Part shown: one piece after another, positions 30,574 to 37,474 of the stretch
Position numbering within the stretch: position 1 is the first letter of the stretch
How the letters are laid out: every line of letters starts with the position of its first letter
Assembly (NCBI GenBank): GCA_028681135.1
Contig: JAQUJC010000029.1
Location: 1 to 39,731 of the forward strand
Reading direction: 5' to 3'
Length of the DNA stretch: 39,731 bases
Source: Kiritimatiellia bacterium
Lineage (GTDB): Bacteria; Verrucomicrobiota; Kiritimatiellia; CAIQIC01; Lenti-01
Notes under the pieces: generated by a model
Database searches by the model: none
The model's input: only the letters and a program-made list of their open reading frames with translations
What the model was told of the DNA's origin: nothing
Position numbers and translations under genes: made by a program

Positions 30574-31695
30574 ATGTATTGTGATGGATCATGGGTTGAA
30601 GTCGACGTCGGGTGTTTGCGCGGCAACGTGGCGACGCTCCGGGCGGCCCTGGGGGATACCCGGCTGATAGCGGTGGTGAAGGCCGATGCCTATGGGCATG
30701 GCCTGGGGGCCATGGCCGGGGCGTTGGCGCGTCATGGCGTGAACCATTTTGCCGTCGCCTATGTCGCGGAGGCCTTGACCGTGCGCATGGCCGCGCCAAC
30801 AGCAGAGATGGTCCTGGTGCTGGGGGTGGCGCAGGCGGTGGATGTGCCACAGTTGCTGGCAAAACAAATCACGCCCGTGGTCGTGTCAACTCACCATGCG
30901 CACGTGTTGTCGGATGCCGCATTGGCGGCAGGCGGACGCCTGGGGGTCCACCTGAAACTGGATACGGGAATGGGGCGGCTGGGCTTTATCTGTCCGGCAG
31001 AAGTGGACGCCGCGGCGGCGGTGTGCCGCCTGCCGGGTCTGGACGTGCGGGGAATCTGCACCCATTTTTCGATGGTGGAGCCGACGCGGGTACCGGGCGC
31101 CGCACGCCGGCAGGCGGAGAAGTTCGCCCACGCGCTGCCGATCATCGAGGCCGCGGCCGGGCGGCGGTTGTTCCGGCATATGTCCAGCAGTCGCGCGGCG
31201 CTGCTGCTGCCGGACTGCGACCAGGATGCCGTGCGCGTGGGGCTGGTGCTCTATGGCTATGGTGCCGCCGAGCCAGGGCAGCGGTTTTGTACTGAGCCCG
31301 TGCTGAGTTGGAAATCGCGAGTGATGCAGGTCAAGGCCGTGCCGGCCGGGTTTCCAATCGGATACTATGCGAGCTATAAGACGCCGCAGGCCACGGATAT
31401 GGCGGTCATTAGCTGTGGCTATACGGATGGCTATCAGCGGCATCTGGGGAATACGGGGCAGGTGCTGATTGGCGGAAAGCGTCGCCCGGTGGTGGGGCGC
31501 GTGAGCATGAACTGGATTGCCGCGGACCTCGGGCCGGACAGCGGCGTGCAGGCGGGCGACGAAGCGGTCCTGATCGGCGGCCAGGGCGATGAGCGGATAG
31601 GGGCCGACGAACTGGCCCGGCATTGCAGCACCATCGCGTATGAAATTTTGACCGGTATTTCTCGTCAAATCGAACGCCGCTACGTCGGCGAATAA
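30574..31695 (+). CDS. alr: Alanine racemase
   Basis: 'LIAVVKADAYGHGLGAMAGAL' PLP-lysine motif, 'HLKLDTGMGRLGF', 'VISCGYTDGYQRHLGNTGQVLIGGKRRPVVGRVSMN'. Confidence 0.93.
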   Translation: MYCDGSWVEVDVGCLRGNVATLRAALGDTRLIAVVKADAYGHGLGAMAGALARHGVNHFAVAYVAEALTVRMAAPTAEMVLVLGVAQAVDVPQLLAKQITPVVVSTHHAHVLSDAALAAGGRLGVHLKLDTGMGRLGFICPAEVDAAAAVCRLPGLDVRGICTHFSMVEPTRVPGAARRQAEKFAHALPIIEAAAGRRLFRHMSSSRAALLLPDCDQDAVRVGLVLYGYGAAEPGQRFCTEPVLSWKSRVMQVKAVPAGFPIGYYASYKTPQATDMAVISCGYTDGYQRHLGNTGQVLIGGKRRPVVGRVSMNWIAADLGPDSGVQAGDEAVLIGGQGDERIGADELARHCSTIAYEILTGISRQIERRYVGE

Positions 31696-31705
31696 CAGGA
31701 GCCTT

Positions 31706-32317
31706 ATGAAAATTCTAATTGCCTCGCACAATTGTCACAAAATTCAAGAAATCCGGGACATTTTCGACTTGCCGGGGGTGGAGTGGGTTTCAACTGCGGA
31801 TATCCCGGACGTGGGCGAAGTGGAGGAAGACGGCGAGACCTTTGAAGCCAATGCGCTCAAAAAGGCCACCGAATTAGCGCGAGCGACGGGGCTCTGGGCG
31901 CTGGCGGATGACTCGGGACTGGAAGTGACGGCTTTGGGCAATGCGCCGGGCGTCTTTTCCGCGCGTTACGCGGGCGAACCCTGCAACCATGCCCGCAACA
32001 ATACCAAGCTGTTAAGCGACTTCAAGGGGCACGCGGACCGCTCGGCGCGGTTTCGTTGCGTGGTGGCGCTCAGTGATCCCGCGGGACACGCCGAAACCGT
32101 GTCGGGAAGCTGTCCCGGGCACATCATCGAGCAGCTACGCGGCACCGAAGGCTTTGGTTACGACCCGCTGTTTGTGCCAGAGGGCTATGACACGACCTTT
32201 GCAGAAATGGGCAGCGCTCAGAAAAACCAATTGAGCCACCGGGGGCGCGCCCTGGCCCGCGCCAGGGAAAAATGGGGCGCCATGATCGCGTCGAATGCCG
32301 CGGCGTTTCCGGTTTAG
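31706..32317 (+). CDS. rdgB: RdgB/HAM1 non-canonical purine NTP pyrophosphatase
   Basis: 'DGETFEANALKKATELARATGLWALADDSGLEVTALGNAPGVFSARYAGE' and 'GTEGFGYDPLFVPEGYDTTFAEM'. Confidence 0.95.
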   Translation: MKILIASHNCHKIQEIRDIFDLPGVEWVSTADIPDVGEVEEDGETFEANALKKATELARATGLWALADDSGLEVTALGNAPGVFSARYAGEPCNHARNNTKLLSDFKGHADRSARFRCVVALSDPAGHAETVSGSCPGHIIEQLRGTEGFGYDPLFVPEGYDTTFAEMGSAQKNQLSHRGRALARAREKWGAMIASNAAAFPV

Positions 32318-32349
32318 ACAGGATTTAAGAGAGGGGGGGGGGCGTCTCA

Positions 32350-32458
32350 CGCCAAGACGCCAAGACGTGAAAGGGGGAAAGGGGAGTGGGGACCGGAATC
32401 GGACAGATCCGACCGATCCGACGGATGAAGCAAAACACCCGAACTCGCGCCAAGACGC
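32350..32458. repeat. Clustered short intergenic repeats: CGCCAAGACGCCAAGACG (32350-32367), GATCCGACCGATCCGACGGAT (32406-32426), CGCCAAGACGC (32448-32458)
   Basis: Read directly between rdgB and the CPBP gene. Confidence 0.75.
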
Positions 32459-32477
32459 GCAGGGCGTAGCCTCCAAG

Positions 32478-32502
32478 ATTCAAGATTCAAGGGCTGACCC
32501 CA
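32478..32502 (+). repeat. 25-bp dispersed repeat ATTCAAGATTCAAGGGCTGACCCCA, copy 2 (overlaps the 3' end of the CPBP gene)
   Basis: Identical to 23369-23393. Confidence 0.95.
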
Positions 32503-33299
32503 CAGGTGTTGAGCAGCAGGATCAGGCCGAGATTGACAGCATTAAAGATCATGTGCATGGCGATGGGCACCCGCAGCGAGCCGGTGCGAATGTAGGCCAG
32601 TGTCAGCGCGACGGCGAAGATGGCGAGGGCGATAAAGGCGCCCGGATCGCCGTGCAGCACCGCAAAACCCAAGGCGGTGAGGATCAGGCCGGCCCACGGC
32701 CCGAGGTGGCGGCTGACCAGGGGAAGTAATATTCCGCGGAAGAGAACTTCTTCCACAATGGGCGCAATACCGACGGCAAACAGAAGAAATCCGACGCGCA
32801 GCCAGGGGGATTGAATTTCAATGAACAGGCGGATGGCCTGTTGGATGTCCGGGACATAACCGCTAGCGCGCAGCGTTAGTTGCCAGACGAAGCCCGCAAA
32901 CCACAGAATGGGGAGGATGGCCAGCCAGCGCACGAGGGCATGGCCGAGCACCGCACGCCAGGGCAGGCGGGCCCCCAAGGGCGCGCGCTGACGGCTCATG
33001 CGCCAAAGAAGACCCCCCAGCAGTACGCCATGGAACGAAGCCAGGTGCCAGGCCAGGGCGTCGGGCCGCCAGAGATGACGGAGAATCTGAGCCGCAGCGA
33101 GCAGCAGCAGCAGCCAGGCGAGATCCCGGTGGGTCCACGGGGATTGTGCTGCCATCCGGCGCAAGCGCGTGGGCCATGCGTTGCGGGTGGGGACAACCAA
33201 CCACGACAAGCGCCACATGGCGCCGACGCCCGCCACTAGCAGCACGGCCAGCACCGCGCCTACTGGCGCTAGATTGGCCGGCGTGGCGGAGCCGCCCAT
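32487..33299 (-). CDS. CPBP-family intramembrane metalloprotease
   Basis: 'GIAPIVEEVLFRGILLPLVSRHLG', 'GFAVLHGDPGAFIALAIFAVALTLAYIRTGSLRVPIAMHMIFNAVNL'. Confidence 0.92.
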   Translation of the reverse strand: MGGSATPANLAPVGAVLAVLLVAGVGAMWRLSWLVVPTRNAWPTRLRRMAAQSPWTHRDLAWLLLLLAAAQILRHLWRPDALAWHLASFHGVLLGGLLWRMSRQRAPLGARLPWRAVLGHALVRWLAILPILWFAGFVWQLTLRASGYVPDIQQAIRLFIEIQSPWLRVGFLLFAVGIAPIVEEVLFRGILLPLVSRHLGPWAGLILTALGFAVLHGDPGAFIALAIFAVALTLAYIRTGSLRVPIAMHMIFNAVNLGLILLLNTCGVSP

Positions 33300-34300
33300 C
33301 AGCTCGTGGGCGAGCTGAAGGTCTCGCGGATCGAATAGATGCGCTTGTCTTGGGATTCGTGGTACGTACGAGTCTGGAGTTCAGCCAGTAGGCCCATCGA
33401 TAGAAATTGCATGCAGAAGGCCATCAGCATGAAGGGGGTGATGACCCAGAAGGGGCGCTTGATCAGGTACCCGCCACTGACGATGCCGCCAAACAAACGG
33501 TCGAGCAGCACGCCGGCAAGCATCAGCAAGCTGGCGCTACCAAAGAGCATGGCCACCTTGCCAAAGAGCTGCATGGGGCCGCCCGTGAAGCGTAGCAGGA
33601 ATTTGACCGTAAAGAGATCCAGCACGACGCGGAAGGTGCGCCCAATGCCGTAGTTGGATTCGCCCGCCACGCGCGGATGGTGACTGACGACCACCTCGGC
33701 GGTGTCGCCGCCGACCCAAGAACACAGCGCTGGGATGAAGCGGTGCATTTCACCATACAGACGCACGCCTTGCAGCACATCCCGGCGATAGGCCTTGAGG
33801 GTGCAGCCGTAGTCGTGCAGCTTCACGCCCGTGATCTTCGAGATGAGGGCGTTGGCAAGGATGGACGGCAGTCGGCGATTGAGAAAGGGGTCTTGGCGGT
33901 TCTTGCGCCAGCCCGACACGACCGCGCATCCGTGTTGCTCCATTTCCGCGAGCAGGAGGGGGATATCGGCGGGGTCGTTTTGCAGATCGGCATCGAGCGT
34001 CACGATCACGTCGTGGCGGGCGGCATCAATGCCCGCGGCCATGGCGGCGGTCTGGCCAAAGTTGCGCCGAAACCGCAGCAGGCGGAAATGCGGGTACGTC
34101 TTGGCGGCCGCGACCAGGCGGTCCCAGGAGTCATCGCGGGAGCCGTCATCGATGAGCAGGATTTCGTAGGCACGCCCCATGGCCGAGAGTGACTCATGGA
34201 GTTTCTGTGCCAGAGTGGGCACATTGTCCTGTTCGTTATAGACCGGGATGACGACCGACAGGCTGGAGGGGGGTGTTGTCATGGCGGCAGTATGGGGCAT
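33299..34300 (-). CDS. GT2 glycosyltransferase (ArnC/DPM1-like) with TM C-terminus
   Basis: 'LSVVIPVYNEQDNVPTLAQKLHESL', 'VIVTLDADLQNDPADIPLLL' and 'LHDYGCTLKAYRRDVL'. Stop/start TGATG overlap with the CPBP gene. Confidence 0.92.
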   Translation of the reverse strand: MPHTAAMTTPPSSLSVVIPVYNEQDNVPTLAQKLHESLSAMGRAYEILLIDDGSRDDSWDRLVAAAKTYPHFRLLRFRRNFGQTAAMAAGIDAARHDVIVTLDADLQNDPADIPLLLAEMEQHGCAVVSGWRKNRQDPFLNRRLPSILANALISKITGVKLHDYGCTLKAYRRDVLQGVRLYGEMHRFIPALCSWVGGDTAEVVVSHHPRVAGESNYGIGRTFRVVLDLFTVKFLLRFTGGPMQLFGKVAMLFGSASLLMLAGVLLDRLFGGIVSGGYLIKRPFWVITPFMLMAFCMQFLSMGLLAELQTRTYHESQDKRIYSIRETFSSPTS

Positions 34301-34568
34301 CCCCGTGGCGAATTCAAGCGGGGTTTACCGGCGACAGTGTGGCGGCGGTATGACAGCGTGACGAAACCGCGGGGGGGGCCTACACCTTTCAACGGCGTTT
34401 TGTTGCCGAAGGGCAGCCCCCCCCCGGGGCGGCGGTGTTTTTGTCCGGATACTCGCTTTATCTTGACGACACGGTGTACATCTTGCAGACTATATCAAGT
34501 AGTAGGGATTAAGCTGGTGGCTGAATCTGTTGTTTGGTCTTGGCAGCTCCCGAAAGGAATAATCGTAG

Positions 34569-35246
34569 ATGAAACACATAACCTGGGGGCTGGTGATGGC
34601 CACCGGCCGTGCCGAGAAAATTTCGTCGGCCATTGAGACACCCTTTCTCTATTTGAATGATCGGCCGGTATTGGCGTATTCGCTGGCGGCCTTCATGCAA
34701 TGCGCTGAGATTGAAGGCATCGTGGTCGTGATCCCCCGCGAACGAGCGGATAGCGTCCTGGGCCTGGTGCAGATGCTGGGGCTATCCAAGGTCAAAAAGA
34801 TCGTGGTGGGCGGCACCCGCCGCCCCGTGGCAATGGCGTTGGGGCTCGAATACCTGCCCGATGACGTGAAATGGGTGTGCGTGCATGATGCCTCGCGGCC
34901 AATGGTGACGCCGGAACAAATCACGGAGACGGTCAAGTGTGCCTGGCGGAACGGCTCGGGCGTGATGACGACCGAGATCGGGGACCCGGTCGTGGCCGCG
35001 AGCCGGAACAAGATCGAGTCGCGGATGGAGGGGCGCGCCTGGGCCATCATCTCCCCGCAGACCTATTCCCGCGAGGTGCTCGATACCGTGTATCCCCAGG
35101 TGGCCAAGAAGCGTAAGAATTATGCCGATGACCTGGAGGCCGTCATGGCCGTGGGCGTAGAGCCGCGCCTGGTCCCTAGCGCGTCGGTTTCCTTGCGCAT
35201 CCAGTCTGCCGATGATCTGGCACCCGCGCTGGCGCTGATGAAATAG
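34569..35246 (+). CDS. IspD-like (MEP cytidylyltransferase family) nucleotidyltransferase, divergent
   Basis: 'GLVMATGRAEKISSAIETPFLYLNDRPVLAYSLAAFMQ', 'WVCVHDASRPMVTPEQI', 'YADDLEAVMAVGVEPRLVPSASVSLRIQSADDLAPAL' follow the IspD layout. Symbol withheld because catalytic motifs look altered. Confidence 0.72.
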   Translation: MKHITWGLVMATGRAEKISSAIETPFLYLNDRPVLAYSLAAFMQCAEIEGIVVVIPRERADSVLGLVQMLGLSKVKKIVVGGTRRPVAMALGLEYLPDDVKWVCVHDASRPMVTPEQITETVKCAWRNGSGVMTTEIGDPVVAASRNKIESRMEGRAWAIISPQTYSREVLDTVYPQVAKKRKNYADDLEAVMAVGVEPRLVPSASVSLRIQSADDLAPALALMK

Positions 35247-35394
35247 CGCGCGCGACGGGACAAAAAAAAGTGGAATGATCTATGAAATTAGATTGCATTC
35301 CACCGCAAAATGGCGCATAACGCGCAACATGGATTGGGCAAGTGAACGGAAAACCCATCTCAAAAAAAACAGAAGAAACAAGGAGTAATTGGAA

Positions 35395-35679
35395 ATGGCA
35401 AAAGCAAAAGCGATGACAAAGAGCCAGATTGTAACCGCCGTGGCGGAAAAGGCCGAGATCACGAAAAAAGAGGCCGGTGCGGCGCTGGAAGCCCTGGCGG
35501 CTTTGGCATACAAGAATGCGAAGAACGGCTTCACGATTCCGGGGTTGGGCAAATTGGTGTTGGTCAATCGCAAGGCGCGCATGGGCCGTAATCCCGCCAC
35601 GGGCGAGACGATCAAGATCGCAGCCAAGAAGGTGCTGAAGTTCCGCGTGGCGAAGGCTGCCAAGGACGCGATCCTGTAA
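35395..35679 (+). CDS. HU-family DNA-binding protein
   Basis: 'MTKSQIVTAVAEKAEITKKEAGAALEALAALAYKNAKNGFTIPGLGKLVLVNRKARMGRNPATGETIKIAAKKVLKFRVAKAAKDAIL'. Confidence 0.96.
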   Translation: MAKAKAMTKSQIVTAVAEKAEITKKEAGAALEALAALAYKNAKNGFTIPGLGKLVLVNRKARMGRNPATGETIKIAAKKVLKFRVAKAAKDAIL

Positions 35680-35703
35680 TCGTACCATCCGGTTGGATGA
35701 TAC

Positions 35704-35731
35704 AAAGCCGCGGCAGACGCCGCGGCTTTTT
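35704..35731 (+). terminator. Rho-independent terminator of the HU gene
   Basis: AAAGCCGCGGC-AGAC-GCCGCGGCTTTTT: perfect 11-bp stem, 4-nt loop, T5 tail, 25 nt after the HU stop. Confidence 0.93.
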
Positions 35732-35749
35732 GTGTGCGGGTGTCTGGCG

Positions 35750-35883
35750 TTTTCCATAGCGTGGAAAATAGTTTTCCATAGCGTGGAAAAAATGGCCAAA
35801 AGTTTTCCATAGCGTGGAAAAAATGGCCAAAAGTTTTCCATAGCGTGGAAAAAATGGCCAAAAGTTTTCCATAGCGTGGAAAA
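35750..35883. repeat. Array of 5 identical 19-bp palindromes TTTTCCA-TAGCG-TGGAAAA; copies 2-5 at exact 31-bp period with spacer AATGGCCAAAAG, copies 1-2 at 22-bp period
   Basis: Copies at 35750-35768, 35772-35790, 35803-35821, 35834-35852, 35865-35883, all identical on reading. Confidence 0.97.
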
Positions 35884-35910
35884 CGCGGTGGCATTTGGTA
35901 GAGTGTGTTC

Positions 35911-37383
35911 ATGGTGCATGTCCCGGACAACGTGACGACGAAGCTGGCGCGGTTGCCGGACCAGCCGGGGGTGTATGTGATGCGCAACCGGCAGGGGAAG
36001 ATCATTTATGTGGGCAAAGCGGCGAGTTTGCGCAGCCGGGTGTCGTCGTATTTCCGCCGCAGTACCTTTGCCAAGGCCGACCCCAAATTGCGGGGGCTCA
36101 TTCGCAGCATCACCGATTTTGATTTCATCGCACTGAAATCAGAGGCGGAAGCGACCTTGACCGAGAGTCGGCTGATCAAGGATTACCATCCGCGCTACAA
36201 TGTCGTCATGCGCGACGACAAACGGTTTCTGCTGCTGCGGGTGAATCTGAACGATCCGTTCCCGCGCTTTGATGCGGTGCGGTTGCGCAAGGACGATGGG
36301 GCGCGCTATTGGGGGCCTTATGCCTCGTCGGCCGCGGCGTGGGCCTCGCTGGAGTTTATCGAAAAGCAGTTTGGCCTGCGGCGGTGTTCGCCGCGCGTGC
36401 CGGGGCCGGAGGATCATCGCCACTGCTTGGATGACATCGTGCGTTTTTGCTCCGCGCCGTGTATCGGCGCGGTGTCACCGGCGGACTATCTCGAGCGCGT
36501 GCAAACGGCCTGCGCCTTTCTCGACGGCGACCGCCGGGAATACCTCGAACCGTTGCGGCAGAAAATGACCGCCGCGGCCCAGGAAATGAGGTTTGAGAAA
36601 GCGGCGGCGTTGCGCGACATGTATCTGCTGCTGCTGAAAGGCATTCGGGAGAAGGCCCGGGGACGCAAGAGCCTCCAGTTGAAACGCGACGAGGCGCGCC
36701 AGGGCCTGGCGGAATTGCAGCAGGGCTTGGCGATGGCCGCCCCTCCCGCGGTCATCGAGTGCTATGACATCTCGAACATCTCGGGCACGCTATCGGTGGC
36801 CAGTCGCGTGGTCGCGGTGGAGGGGATTCCCGCGCCGGCGCGCTACCGGATGTATCGGATCAAATCTGTGGTGGGGGCGGATGATCCGGCCTCGATGGCC
36901 GAAGTGATTCGGCGGCGATTTTCGCGCGCGCTCGAGGAGCAGGAGGCGCTGCCGGACCTGGTGCTGGTGGATGGGGGCATCACCCAGTTGCGCGCAACGC
37001 GGGCGGAGTTGGATGCGCTGGGGTTGACGCACGTGCGCGCGGCGGGAATCGCCGAGCAGTTCGAGGAGCTGGTGCACGATCCGAAAAATAAGTCGGCACC
37101 CTTGCGGTTTGCATCCACGTCCCCGGCCTTGCGGGTGCTCCAGCAAATCCGTGATGAGGCGCATCGGTTTGCCCTGACGTATCACCGCAAGCTGCGTACA
37201 CAGAAAATCAAAGAATCCATGCTCGACGACATCCCCGGCATTGGTGCCCAGCGCAAGGCGAAACTGCTGGCCCATTTTGGCTCCGTGGCGCGTCTGCGCC
37301 GCGCCTCCGTGGAGGATATTGCCGCCGCGCCGGACATCGGGCCCAAGCTGGCCGCCCTGATACAGTCGGTTTTTCACAGCTAA
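35911..37383 (+). CDS. uvrC: Excinuclease ABC subunit C (compact form)
   Basis: GIY-YIG 'QPGVYVMRNRQGKIIYVGKAASLRSRVSSYF'; four-Cys region 'LRRCSPRVPGPEDHRHCLDDIVRFCSAPCIG'; UVR motif 'RQKMTAAAQEMRFEKAAALRD'; RNase-H-like 'VIECYDISNISGTLSVAS...PDLVLVDGG'; HhH 'LDDIPGIGAQRKAKLLAHFGS'. Confidence 0.93.
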   Translation: MVHVPDNVTTKLARLPDQPGVYVMRNRQGKIIYVGKAASLRSRVSSYFRRSTFAKADPKLRGLIRSITDFDFIALKSEAEATLTESRLIKDYHPRYNVVMRDDKRFLLLRVNLNDPFPRFDAVRLRKDDGARYWGPYASSAAAWASLEFIEKQFGLRRCSPRVPGPEDHRHCLDDIVRFCSAPCIGAVSPADYLERVQTACAFLDGDRREYLEPLRQKMTAAAQEMRFEKAAALRDMYLLLLKGIREKARGRKSLQLKRDEARQGLAELQQGLAMAAPPAVIECYDISNISGTLSVASRVVAVEGIPAPARYRMYRIKSVVGADDPASMAEVIRRRFSRALEEQEALPDLVLVDGGITQLRATRAELDALGLTHVRAAGIAEQFEELVHDPKNKSAPLRFASTSPALRVLQQIRDEAHRFALTYHRKLRTQKIKESMLDDIPGIGAQRKAKLLAHFGSVARLRRASVEDIAAAPDIGPKLAALIQSVFHS

Positions 37384-37474
37384 TCCCAGTGGGGGGGGGG
37401 GCAGCCGCGTCAATCGTATCCTGTTCACCCGGTACCGGCTGCCGGTTGGCCAACGGCTTGGCGCGCGGCCGTCG

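Noticed and set aside
30886-31731. 281-aa minus-strand ORF opposite alr
   Set aside because: alr is unmistakable on the plus strand; the antisense translation has no motif.
35750-35883. CRISPR array
   Set aside because: Spacers are identical and only 3-12 bp, repeats are 19-bp palindromes, and no cas genes are nearby; this is a palindrome array.
35176-35919. Minus-strand ORFs of 241-247 aa through the HU gene and palindrome array
   Set aside because: Composition is the antisense of HU plus the translated repeat (FFHAMENFWPFFPRYGK...); shadow ORFs.
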